From NCBI GenBank assembly GCA_025765615.1, contig JAIVFJ010000143.1:1-64000 (forward strand): a stretch of 64,000 bases of DNA, read 5' to 3'. The translations under genes and the position numbers were made by a program. Positions 35,088 to 45,189 of this stretch are shown one piece after another. Source of the stretch: Zopfochytrium polystomum (Eukaryota > Chytridiomycota > Chytridiomycetes > Chytridiales > Chytridiaceae). The stretch's first letter is position 1, and every line of letters begins with the position of its first letter. The notes under the pieces were generated by a model. The model did not search any database and had not been told where the DNA came from. It was given only the letters and a program-made list of their open reading frames with translations.

Positions 35088-35158
35088 GGGGGTATATATC
35101 AGTGGTAGATAGCTCGCTTTGCATGCGAGATGCCGTGGGTTCGAACCCCACTGCCTCC
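35088..35158 (+). tRNA. tRNA-Ala (anticodon TGC)
   Basis: A full cloverleaf folds. Acceptor stem GGGGGTA/TGCCTCC, with G-T pairs tolerated. D-stem TATC/GATA with loop AGTGGTA. Anticodon stem CTCGC/GCGAG with loop TTTGCAT (TGC at 35120-35122). T-stem GTGGG/CCCAC with loop TTCGAAC. Discriminator A at 35159. There is no intron. The internal A and B box sequences (TATCAGTGGTAG, GGTTCGAACCC) are in place for RNA polymerase III. Confidence 0.93.
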
Positions 35159-35599
35159 ACAATGTAGTCAGCATTCGTGATCATTGCCAAGTGGCCCCCC
35201 CAAATTTCTTCCTCTGTTGAGAACACGAACAGATGAAAACCAAAACCACGAAAACGAAATGTTATGGTCTGCATAAAGGGCCCTGTTCTGGACTCAAGCA
35301 GCCACAGTCTAGTGTATGATGGGAGAAACTTTCTCTCTCAAGTAGAGATTCATTTTGAGAAGCACCGCTATTATGACCTAGAACCACCAAATTGGAACTG
35401 AAGAGAGTATTTTCTTTTGACTGAATTCTGAAAAGCTTTTCTGAAGAAGGATTCAAGTTTGCGTATACCAGCTGATAGATCGAAGGACATCATTCTCACA
35501 CGTGTGGTTGGAGAATCTGATAATGACGAAGGACTTCAGTGGGCTGCTTCCCAGAATGGCATTTGATGGCTTCTCCTTGGGCAGTATTGTGACAGCTTC
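35159..35599. other. Between tRNA-Ala and the broken gene, no gene recognised
   Basis: No supported frame. The tail of the tRNA transcription unit may use the T-rich patch just downstream of 35190. Confidence 0.35.
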
Positions 35600-38500
35600 A
35601 TGACTGCTCTGCTGGCTGGAGGAGAAGAAGTCACAAAACTTGCTGTCGCCCTTGCACAATTCGCTCACGAGCGCCCATATGTTGTGGAGAATGCCTTTGT
35701 GCAAGCTCCCTATGTAAAACCGACAAATTTTGAGAGACGTTCTAGAGATTCTCTTGTCAAGGATTTAAGAACTCGGACACAGGAAGTGAAACCCTTGAAG
35801 AATGAAGTGAGAAAGTGGGCGTCCAAATGTGAGAAATGGCACTTAAAAAGAACCATCAGTTCAAAAGGTTGATTTGTTCATTCTCTCTATTACTGCTCAC
35901 AAACATCTCAGTTGCTTGACTTGTATGGGTCAGAAGTTCTGCCAAAAATTCGTGCTCAGGAAGCTCAAGACTTAGTGCTGCTTGTTGTGAAGGCAATCTC
36001 TTCAGGGTATCTTGATTTGAATCGATTCCAGTACCACTTTGTGTGTTCGCAAACGAAGATGTATACGCTCAAAAATCTGTGTGGACAAGCTTCAGCAAAG
36101 CTTTTTTCTGAAGTTATTTGGTCAAAGTTCATCTATTTGTATTCAAGCTCTCGTGAGAGAAGGAAGTTGATTGACGCACTCTGAGGTTCTGTATTTGATG
36201 AGAATGCTCTGGACAGCAATGATGTTGACCTTCCTCAGTTCCATCCATCTCGTTTCAATGGGGACCTTATGATCCCTTCTCCCAGGTCCGTCTGTGAAAG
36301 GATTAGTCAAAAGGAGCACACTGCAGAGCCTGGATTCAGTTTGGAGAGAGCTGCTTCGATATATTCTGCTACTGCTGACCTCATTGGCACTGTTCCTGTT
36401 GATGTAACTCTTGTTGCAGCACTGGATGATATGTCGATTGGTGCACTGTGACATTCAGCCTGTCTAAGGGGAGATTTCTTGGTGCAGCAGAGATCTCAAG
36501 TGAAAAAAATACCTGGCAAAGAAACAAACAAACAAAGGACTGTGAAAAGGTAATTTCTCACTTGTCTTCTTTCAGTTCTAAGTAAAACATAGTTCTTGCA
36601 AAAATTGATATGCCAAAGCATGGAATGTATGACATATCTTCCAGATGATGGTTTTCAGCTCTTCAGTTGGAGGGAAATTCTATTGCATGTTACAGAAATC
36701 TCCAGACTTTTGCTCTATGAGCGGTGAAGCGAGTTCAACTTGCTCACAATGAAGATTTGAAAGCATTCCAGAAGACCCAGCAAAGCATCAACAAGTCAGT
36801 TTTGAAGCGCCAGAAATCTGAGTCAGCTGCTGTTGCAACAGCTGCTCAATCGAAGACATTGAATGTTAGAAGCCATAGACTGAAGCGGTTGAAGTCTCTG
36901 TTGAAGATTAGCCATCCAGCAATCTTAGGATTGTCTGCACCTTTGTGGTTGAGAGATGAATGGAGAAATGTTGAAGTAAAGCATGGCATAATAACAGCAG
37001 ACAGTTTCAGACATGATCATTTGAGATTTGATTCAGCAGACATTTTCACTCTGGACCAGAGAGCGTGGCTGCGATCACTCATTTCAGTGTTGACCAAGGG
37101 CATTGTTGAAATTGAGGCTGCTCTGACAGATGAAGCACATCATCTCACGTAGTGACTCTGACAGACACTCTTAATACGAGGTCATCAATTTGCAGTACTC
37201 ACCTGACAAGCACCTCTTCGGTTGATATGTGTCGACAAGGATTGATCCAAGTTTCAGAACTCATGGGTGCCAGAGGAATTCCTGTAACGTCTTGGACAAC
37301 TGATGGTGCAACTGCACAGCTTGCTCATTTTCCATATGGGAAACATACACCAACATCATTTCTTGCTGTTTCAAGGATGGTCCATGCTGCATATGACAAC
37401 CAACTGAAGCTACTGAAGGGTTGACCACAAGGTTGCCGAATGAAATCAATTGCCAGCATGATTCTTCAGAGCGCCCCTTCATTTCTCCAAGCCACTGAAG
37501 AACAACCACCGCAGTACACAACTCTATTTCTTCTTTTCTTGAAAGAGACCTTCTTCTGCAAACAAATGGGCTTAAAGGAGTCAGTCATGAAGCAGATATG
37601 TTGGAAAGTCATGGAACTCAGCACAGAACAACCAATTTAACTGATCAAATGATGGTTGACAACGATTGTGAAAATTCAAGTAATGCAAGTTATGGAACTG
37701 AAAGCTCTACAGCACAGAGGCCATTAGAAACAATGTTGTACCCTTTGAATCCTAGCCCTCCGTCAGTCAAGTACTATTCATCCTCAAATTGGAAACTTGC
37801 CACCATACTGCCAACTGATCTTCAGATGTGAGAAATCTGGAAGCGTACAATGTTTTCACCAACTTGGCAGTACTTTGCATTTTCTTGTGGTTACTCTGTG
37901 GGTGATGATTTGATTTTGGATGAACCATAGTGAGCCCTCCATCACTTCAGATTCGCAGCTGGCATGATTCAGAGCGCCACTCTCCGTTCCTCCAGCTCCA
38001 GGAGGAGGTGAATAAGCTGCTTAACAGCCCTCTTGTGGAGTTTTTCTACGCAGTGCAAACTTTGAAACACGCAAAAATGGCCAAAACGCCGCTGCAGCAG
38101 CAGTTTATGGGCAGAAGACAGCATCCCAAAAGGCTCTGAAGTCTGCTCTGCGAAGTGAAAAGCAGAGTGAGAATTCATTCAGAGTAATTTGTGGTCAAGC
38201 CGCAGAATACCTGGAGTCCACAATTTGGACTCTACATTGCCTAAACTTGCAAGCAGACTGGATGGTGAAAAAGTGGGCTGTAGGGCAGCATGTGAACAGT
38301 GGCGACGGCAGACAAAAGAAAATTTTTTTTCTCAGTTTTTGCTGAAAACCACCATCCACCAATCAGAGCCTTGCAAGCGGTGCAAAAGACTTCCTCCGGG
38401 GCCTGAGTCCTGATCATGATGTTTCAATTGTTCAAAAGGCGCAATGGAAAAGCGCATTTGTCGAAAGAAGCTGCCAGCAGAAGTCCATTTTTGAACGAAT

Positions 38501-38880
38501 AGTGGGGTATCAAAAAATCAAGACATCAAATGCAATTTCAAAATTATCCAAAAACTACACATTGGATAGGGACAAGCGATTTTTGCCTTACCGTTCTTAT
38601 CTGAGTTGCGGTTTGGACAAAGCTCGAATGTCGTATTTAAATCGAAACTCTATCTGTATTTAGGCGGATAAAACTGCTGTTGCAAAACTGGTGTAACAGT
38701 ACACTTTCTACAGCCAGGTCAACTATCTGAAGGGACCCCGCTGGGCGCATCAATTTACCGGCATTTGTCCAATCCAGACGCGCTGATCTCAAACTTTTGG
38801 TAGCCAGGGTTGCGAAATAGGATGGTTCACCGTCGTGGAAGCTCAAAACTACGGGAGATCATGCGTAATCTTATTTAAGG
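35600..38880 (+). pseudogene. Large unidentified ORF broken mostly by TGA stops
   Basis: Successive protein-like blocks read left to right on one strand: EEVTKLAVALAQFAHERPYV (35630), VVKAISSGYLDLNRFQYHFV (35965), PHPSRFNGD...IGTVPVDVTLVAALDDMS (36240-36440), LTLDQRAWLRSLI (37050), PVTSWTTDGATAQLAHFPYGKH (37285), LPKLASRLDGEKVGCRAACEQWRRQT...CKRCKRLPPGPE (38230-38405) and VQKAQWKSAFVERSC...LDKARMSYLNRN (38430-38655). Breaks at 35872, 36184, 36451, 36720, 37424, 37831 and 38413 are TGA; others are TAG, TAA or frameshifts. In total this is the remains of a protein of roughly 900-1000 residues. Long single-gene length, repeated inactivation and the transposon-rich setting suggest a decayed mobile-element protein, but no family could be named. 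Confidence 0.5.
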
Positions 38881-38956
38881 GGTGTAAGCAGCCCAACTAA
38901 AAGAGTCCTTTGAAAGAGACAACAGCAAAAGTCCTAAAATATTCAAAATGCCCCGT

Positions 38957-39895
38957 TCAGGGATTAGTCTTCAATGGACGTTGCTCCTTCTCTCTGTCAT
39001 TTTTCTTCCTCATGACATCGTACAAGCACCCTGTAATTGCTGGCGTCTCGCCCGCGACGAGCCGGAGAACGGCGCCAGGAACGGTGCCGCTGGGGTTCAC
39101 GTGTGTGATGTAGACGACTTCTGTACCGTTGTCCACCTTCTTTAGGAACCATGCTGCGACGGTCAGGTGGCCGCCTGAGGGCAACGGAGCGGAGGGTGAA
39201 AGTACGGTTAGTGAGGGCAGAAGAAGGTGGAGGTGAGAGGCGAGCAAAGAGAGTGGACATAGGCTAAAAAAAAAAAAAAAAAAAAAAACAACATAAAAAA
39301 AAACGTACGGACTCGACCAGGGATCGGGGATGCACGCTCATCCTCTATGGATGTCTGAAGCGAAATTATAAACCCGTCTTCACGGTACACCCGATACGCG
39401 ATGGAAAAGTCACGCCCACTGTCACAAACGTTTTGGGAAAGGTGTGGGGCGGTTGGGGGGGGAAGAGGGTGGGGGGTGGGACGAAAGTAATCGTTAGTTT
39501 CAGAGCCCCCCTGATCCCCTGATGGAACGCCGCCGCACCTAAGTCCCGACAACAAACCTCACAAACAGCGCGCCCTCCTGCTTAGAGTGAACAATACCGC
39601 TCTCCTCATCAAAGCGCTCCAGAAACTCCGCGCCCTCGAAGCCCTTGTCCCACTCCTTCCTTGTGTCCAGGTCCAGCAGCTTTGCGAGGACCTGCTCGGG
39701 CGCGAAGCCGACGAACGTGATCTCGCCCTTGGTGACGGGCATGGCCGTGTCGGCCACGTGCTTGACGTAGAGCGCCGCGCCCTTGGACTTGCCAGAGGGC
39801 TTGAAGTCGGTCGCGGAGTAGTGCTCTTTAGCCTTTGAGAGGGCCGCGTCGGTCACGGTGGCGAAGTCGGTGGTGGTGGTGGTGGTGGACAACAT
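38957..39895 (-). CDS. START-domain lipid-binding protein
   Basis: Three exons join in phase: 39558-39895, 39309-39418 and 38957-39174, giving 221 residues. After a Thr-rich start (ATG at 39895, the first ATG of the frame), the protein reads KGEITFVGFAPEQVLAKLLD, LDTRKEWDKGFEGAEFLERF, SGRDFSIAYRVYREDGFIIS and HLTVAAWFLKKVDNGTEVVYITHVNPSG, ending GCLYDVMRKKNDR. The order (W-D-x-x-F substrate-cap region, SGRDF, V-Y-x-x-x-x-D-P-x-G near the end) is that of StAR-related lipid-transfer domains. The protein is little more than the domain itself, with no signal peptide or membrane anchor, so a soluble cytosolic lipid or sterol carrier is likely. Ligand unknown. Confidence 0.85.
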
Positions 39896-40914
39896 GGTTG
39901 ATGGGCAGTTTTGGGGGGAGGTTGGTCTTGAAGGGGGGTGAAGAGCGGATCGTGTGGAGGCGGTGCTTTGGTTTTATGCCGTTCCGGATCAAAAAACGAA
40001 GGGTGGCTTGTTCTTGATCCGAGCGTAATGGTGAAGTTGGTGGCACAAAAACCGTGGAACAGGTTCGGGTACATGTCTCTGACAAAGTCCAGGACAAAGG
40101 CGAAGTTGGGAATCGTATGGCCATGGCGTGGGTAGATCAAATTCGCATAACAGAAACCGATGTGGGTTTTGCCGGCGTGGCCCCCGTGGTAGGACGGAGC
40201 CGAACGAATCTTTATTCGGAACGACACTTTTCGCCTGACACGAATGTTGGTGCCAGCAGACTTCCGACTACTGCAGCACACCGCTTGCGCCACCAAAATC
40301 TCAGATCACTTCGACAGACGTGAGGGGTAGTTTGTAGCGTCGTGAACAACGCGACTCAAGAAGCAAAGGGATGAAGGAAGAATGACTTCATTAATGAGAG
40401 GAGAAATGGTTACATGGCTTCTTCTCAAACTGATATGGTTCAAGCAGATTGCATACTCTTGCTGGTGATGTTATTCGGACTCTGGCCATTATGGCTGCCT
40501 GTAGTAACTGTGGACCTACTTTGGAGAGAGACACAATCGATGCCAACGAGGATATTCTCATACTTCAGCCTGACAGCCACAAGGACACTAGATCCTGACT
40601 CATACCGAGCATTGAGGACAGATATAGCATGGCCAGAGGGTGTAAGAAACGAGGAGGAGCAAGGCATTGAGACGTAATGCTGCATCGCGTAGCCGGCTTT
40701 ATAAAGACGATCACATGACTTCTAAAAGAAACTCGAGGACCATAAGTACAGAAGATGCAAGAACCACGACGAGTGGAAAGAAGCTGCGAGATACTCATCA
40801 CATGGAAGTAATTGTTATAAGTGAATGACTGCAACGGTAGAATATTAAAAATTATACGCTTGTGGTTCATAGCTCCCGTCTTCAAGCATTGATCGTAACA
40901 TATTCAAGACGGAA
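39896..40914. other. Upstream of the START gene and dispersed repeat, no gene
   Basis: 39896-40290 presumably holds the START promoter. An open minus frame with VLDFVRDMYPNLFHGFCATN crosses it without a recognisable family. 40400-40914 shows frames on both strands, none convincing. Confidence 0.4.
40295..40386. repeat. 92-bp dispersed repeat, also at 62394-62485
   Basis: AAAATCTCAGATCA, GACAGACGTGAGGGGTAGTTT, AGCGTCGTGAACAAC and CGACTCAAGAAGCAA occur in the same order in both copies, with about seven substitutions in 92 bases. The copy at 62394 lies 30 bases past the stop of the NmrA-like gene. Confidence 0.75.
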
Positions 40915-41489
40915 ATGCAACCCCTGATGAACAAGAATTGGCGTAATGCTTGTAGCTTGCAGATTGCTTGCTGTTTGCTACTAGCTACGATACTAGCACA
41001 CAGCTGCAAAGGAATGTCGCTTTCCAAGTCTGAAATTGTTTGTTTTGAGCAACAAGGAGTAGCACAGAGCCTTGCAGACTTCATTGCGTGTGTAAAGAGC
41101 GACCCTTACTGCTGAATTGCGACAGTATATTACAATCACACGTAATGACAATGAACAACGAGGATATCATTGATCGCGCAGAAAGACAGTATAGAGCCTG
41201 CAAGAATGTCTGCTACTACAGAGTGTCACCACCCGATGTAGGCCACAGTGGTGGAGCTGGAAGCGGAAGCGATGTGAGTTCAGGTCCCGATGTGGAGAAT
41301 TTTGGTGGTAGCATCACGGCTAACAGTAGGCCGACGCAAAAGGCACCAAAGCATGTCGGTAAAGCAGAGACCGCGACTACATCTAGCAAGAACAACAAGA
41401 AGGCTGTCCAACAAGCCACGCAGTCAAAAGCTAAGCAGGTAGTCAAAAGAGTCGGAGCCAAGAGCCCGAAGGTAAACATCAAGCAATAA
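40915..41489 (+). pseudogene. Orphan secreted Cys-containing protein, one frame slip
   Basis: ATG 40915 starts MQPLMNKNWRNACSLQI, then a hydrophobic signal core (CCLLLATILAHSCKG) and FEQQGVAQSLADFIACVKSDPYC, stopping at 41113. From 41088 the next frame continues the same cysteine-bearing style (LLNCDSILQSHV...AERQYRACKNVCYY) and ends as a Gly/Ser- then Lys/Ala/Thr-rich tail at 41489. One base slip near 41110 would fuse them into about 190 residues. No family was recognised. Its island is AT-richer than the flanking host genes. A secreted, possibly effector-like or cell-surface protein is an inference. Confidence 0.4.
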
Positions 41490-42403
41490 TTTATCGATCA
41501 GTGGAAGCCACTGTGTGGAGTAACGAAACAGCGAAGGGCGAGAAAGAAGAATGAACGAAAAGAAACAAAAATAGGAACAAAAGAAAAAAACAAGAAACAA
41601 AATCACACCAAATCCTGTATTCGTTCTGAAAGCGCAAGCAGTAAAATTGAAGTTCCAGTAGGAGATGCTACTAGTGTCGTTGTAGTATTGTCTCTCATTC
41701 TAGTGTCTGATTTACAATCTCTTAGACGGGAGCTTCGCGCTTCAATCCACTAGACACAGGCTACAGAACACAGCAACCACTGTCATTGGATCACAGGTAC
41801 TGGACTACAACCTACCGCTTACCAAGTCATCATCAGCAGATACTCTCCCACTACCCCACACTACATGTTATTGAGACATTCCAAGAAGCTAACCGCAATC
41901 ACTATCCGAACCAACATGCGAGACACCAATGATAGACACACCGAGAGAATTTCTTACTAGCTGAAAGACTATAGGAAGTTGGTTGTTAGTGGAACAATGT
42001 TTGTTGTACATGCAACATTGTCATGAGAATGATAGTGGTATAAGAAGAGGAGACAGTCTCCGCTGTGGATAGCGCGGTTCATCTTAGTGATCATCCTTGC
42101 GTTCTCTCAAAGGCCCATTCTTTGGAGGTGCCACTTCTATTTCTCGACTACTGTTTCCCCACGTCGAAGCATTGACCCCTATGTCACATCTTTCGGGCTA
42201 CAGGCTGTGGCGCTGGACTGTTGATTCTACCTTTACTTCTTCAAGGTTCAGCAAATGTGCGCCAACATCGGAGAAGGGAGTAATAAACGAGAGAACACTT
42301 CGTCTCAAAGCAGCGTGGTTCGACCCACCGAGTAGCTAGAGTGAGTGGGGTACAGAGATAGGGGACGTACTATAGTCCGTTGTCTGCAAGGTGTTATAGA
42401 GGG
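41490..42403. other. No gene recognised
   Basis: AT-rich sequence between two orphan secreted-type ORFs. Short frames only. Confidence 0.35.
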
Positions 42404-42970
42404 ATGACTACCACAAGCATGTACGCTTCAAGGCTGATCGTTCTGCTGCTACTGATAGAAAGCGTGTGCTGTTTTAGATGCCGTGTGATACCACATAGTG
42501 GCTATTTGGCATTCACACACCTCGTAGTCCACGTGAGAGTCTCGGCCGGTGGAATCAACAGCTACTACTGTGCGCCAGTTGGTACTCCAGCCACGGCGGC
42601 TGTCGGACCAGCACCGGTACTACCCTGGGAGAAGTGAAGTGACGCTCTTCGACGAGTGTTTGCTCCTCTACCAAACCAAGCATTGCGTCTATGGATCCAG
42701 CTGCAGGACTAGCTTATCCTCCCCCACAGATATCGTACTTTGGCAAACACACAACTGGCAACTGTTGGAGGGAAGCGTCACTTTCATTTCAGGATCATGT
42801 CAGCACGCATGACGCACATAATAGTTAGGTCAACCGCAACTCCCACGCAATGTGAGGATTTATATCTGAGTGTACATCGATTTCAAGTTAACGAGGGTTG
42901 CAACCACATGGACATAGGCATGTGTGTTCCAGCAGCAATGTTCCCTGCTCCTCCTAAAGGAATCTGGTAA
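42404..42970 (+). pseudogene. Second orphan secreted Cys-containing protein, frame-broken
   Basis: ATG 42404 (or 42419) starts a signal peptide (MYASRLIVLLLLIESVCC) followed by FRCRVIPHSGYLAFTHLVVHVRVSAGG, stopping at 42635. The neighbouring frame then gives SEVTLFDECLLLYQTKHCVYGSSC...VTFISGSCQHA (to 42812), and a third gives STATPTQCEDLYLSVHRFQVNEGCNHMDIGMC (to 42970). Regularly spaced cysteines in all three pieces suggest one disulfide-bonded extracellular protein of about 185 residues with two slips, or with small introns not resolved here. No family was recognised. Confidence 0.4.
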
Positions 42971-43213
42971 GCCTACAATTAACAACCTACAGGCCGAATG
43001 CACTGACACGACTACCCAAGCATCCCATCTCAGACTTATGCATGCGTACGTGTTTGTGTATGACCGTGTGTGGATGTATACATGTGTTTGAATGTAGACA
43101 TTCTGAATCCCCAAGACATCGAGTAATCACATTATTGTATAACAAGCCCAGGCGATGATGAGATTTTAAAACTCAATTGACAAATGCTGCACTCGTACAT
43201 CTCCAACTACGAG

Positions 43214-43855
43214 TCACTCATCCTCAAGTAGAAACTCTAGATTCTTCACAGCATCCCTTACAAGCTCCTCGTGCGGCCCAGGTGTCACAGCTGTAAAGCG
43301 GTATGTTGTAGCCATGTGTCGAATGAAGTAACGAGGATTCCAGCAGTAATCGAACACGACAATCCCCGATCCACCCTCAATGAGGGCGCAACTGCGAGTG
43401 GGTGCATGACCGCTGGGGACTGTGGTGGTCTGTTTTAGCTCATAGTTCGCATCGTCGTTGTCGGACCTCATGAATACGAGGTGCCCCTCTCCGGTGGTAT
43501 AAAGCTGTATGACACGAAGAAATATGACCTGGTAGCAACCAGTAGAACCACTGATACCTTGGAAAAATAATACATCACCCTTATCAAAGAAGGTAACTAA
43601 CTTATCACCTAATATCCTCTCGCGTAACGCCGGAGTAAAATGACGATCCCACCAGAATTCGTCGTAGTGCCTAGTTATCATACCCTCGTCCTGGTTAAGG
43701 TGTCGAATTGCGTGCTTGAAGAAACAACAAAGTATGTTCCGAGTAATGAATACTCGAGCCCTCTCGTAGAATTGAGGACATTTCGCAATCCTCGACTCAA
43801 GCAACACACCCAATTCATCCAGCGTCATGCTCCTAGGGTCAGGAATCCTGCTCAA
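43214..43855 (-). CDS. Orphan intact ORF of unknown function, about 213 codons
   Basis: A continuous minus-strand frame ends at 43214. The first ATG is in SMTLDELGVLLESRIAKC; the frame is open further upstream (RDGGGVDYYGLSRIPDPR), so a non-initial exon is possible. It has no signal peptide or transmembrane helix. Internal segments include FFKHAIRHLNQDEGM, FWWDRHFTPALRERILGDK, LVFMRSDNDDANYEL and WNPRYFIRHMATTYRFTAV. The acidic C-terminus is NLEFLLEDE. No family could be assigned. It lies in the same island as the two secreted-type relics and next to a truncated copia LTR. Confidence 0.45.
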   Translation of the reverse strand: MSRIPDPRSMTLDELGVLLESRIAKCPQFYERARVFITRNILCCFFKHAIRHLNQDEGMITRHYDEFWWDRHFTPALRERILGDKLVTFFDKGDVLFFQGISGSTGCYQVIFLRVIQLYTTGEGHLVFMRSDNDDANYELKQTTTVPSGHAPTRSCALIEGGSGIVVFDYCWNPRYFIRHMATTYRFTAVTPGPHEELVRDAVKNLEFLLEDE

Positions 43856-44155
43856 GCCATAATAGTCAACACCTCCTCCGTCTCTGGCACTGGCACTTCT
43901 TCAATCTCACTAGCGCCAAAGCCAAGGTCCGATTGGCGCTGCGTCTCGGTCATGATGTGGTTCTGCAGACCGATCTGCGTCGCCTGCATCTGGTTGCAGA
44001 GCACCTGCTCCGACTGCAGCGACGGCGGCGAGGGCCGACTTTGTGGTGAGGGCCGACGTGACGCCGACGGGCACGATGGGGTTAGGGTCGGCCGAGGCCC
44101 TGCCGCTCGGCATGATTCTGTTCTCAGCGGCGTGGCTGGTGGCGCTGGGGTTATT
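43856..44155 (-). other. ORF fragment upstream of the orphan gene
   Basis: The minus frame SLQSEQVLCNQMQATQIGLQNH, then SEIEEVPVPETEEVLTIMA, stops at 43852 in a different frame from, and overlapping, the orphan ORF. An Ala-rich hydrophobic stretch (SALAAVAAVGAGAL) sits upstream in a third frame. It may be one more broken gene. No family was recognised. Confidence 0.3.
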
Positions 44156-44161
44156 TCTTCC

Positions 44162-44289
44162 GGGAGATCGGGTGTGACCGTGAGTGTGATGGTGGTTGCA
44201 AGAGTGGGAGCAGGAGGGCGTGACAAGTCAAGTCTGTGATCAACTTTTTCTATATTTTCATTTTTTACTCGTGGGGGCATATTCCAACA
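44162..44289 (-). repeat. Copia 3' LTR, truncated
   Basis: On the minus strand it starts TGTTGGAATATGCCCCC at 44289 and matches 58245-58371 for about 127 bases before the similarity ends abruptly. A polypurine tract abuts its start. Confidence 0.8.
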
Positions 44290-44298
44290 CTCCCCCTT
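44290..44298 (-). other. Polypurine tract of the copia element
   Basis: AAGGGGGAG (minus strand) lies immediately before the TGTTGG start of the 3' LTR, where plus-strand DNA synthesis is primed. Confidence 0.75.
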
Positions 44299-44690
44299 GC
44301 ACATGCGCCCTTCCTAGAGCTCAAACAAAATCCTACAGAGGAAAGAAACTGGGAAGAGTGCTTGAAGCCCCCCTGCTCAGATGAAAAACCCAAATCAATT
44401 GGCCAATCTGGGAAAACTGCGGCAGGGAAAGGAAGTGAAAATATCTGGGAAAATGCTGCTGAGGAGTGAACTTCAAAAGGGTGGGAATAGAAAATACATG
44501 AAGAGCCGAATAAGGCAAAAGGTAAAGAAAAGTTTGTCCAGTGCCCTCCCCCTCCCTGTTGGGCCTAACCTGCTGATTTCCCTTTGCGTGCCAGCCGTGC
44601 CTTCCACGCGACAGCATGGTCCAAGTTCTTCTGTTCCTTCCTCTTGATACTCTTTTGTCGAATATGTTCCTCACGTCATTTTGATCTTGT
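44299..44690 (-). other. Copia 3' untranslated region
   Basis: Between the RNase H remnant and the polypurine tract. No coding sense. Confidence 0.5.
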
Positions 44691-45189
44691 CTCTAGGATT
44701 TTCTTGTGATGTTGCAGGTATTGTCTTGGTTTCTCAGTTGAGTCAACCAGTCCAAGTAGAGTCCGGCCCTCGTAGATCATGTCACGTCCATGTGGTTTGG
44801 TGAGGAGGTCTGCAAGCTAGGCTTGGAACGATCGGTGTGAAGGTCGTTAACTGTCATGTGGATCGATGGTGTGTTGTCCTTGTAGGCAATGATCGGTAGC
44901 TTGAGGGGATGCTGAATTGATAGGTGGAGGTTGTTGATGGCCCCAAGTTCCCGACCAAGCTCACTGAGTGCAATGTACTCTGCTGCTGTGGATGAAGTTG
45001 GGACTGTTGCTGATCTTGTTTACTTCCATGCTATGGCGCCCCCTGCAAATAGCACCAGGTATGCTATCTGTGAGCGAGAGTCGTGGTGGGAGTTGTACGA
45101 TGCATCAGCATAGCCAACAACTTGGTTGTTCCTGTCTGAGCTGTAGCGAAGTCCAACTGTGGAGGTGGCCTTGACATACCCCACAACGT
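44691..45189 (-). pseudogene. Copia RNase H end, split by the gypsy insertion
   Basis: Minus-strand reading: VVGYVKATSTVGLRYSS, NNQVVGYADASYNSHHDSRS, LVLFAGGAIAWK, then a stop, TAAEYIALSELGRELGAI and IIAYKDNTPSIHM. These are the copia RNase H motifs (GYADAS, AAEYIALSE, YKDN). An in-frame stop follows GGAIAWK. The frame continues across the insertion to HWHELLD at 56444 once the gypsy element is removed. Confidence 0.85.

Noticed and set aside
35600..38880. Reassigned genetic code (TGA read as an amino acid)
   Set aside because: Other genes in the window end at TGA normally or lack internal TGA, and this region also has frameshifts, TAG and TAA.
42300..42345. TTCGA-containing segment as a tRNA T-arm
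   Set aside because: GTGGTTCGACCCAC can pair, but no acceptor, D or anticodon stem could be folded around it.
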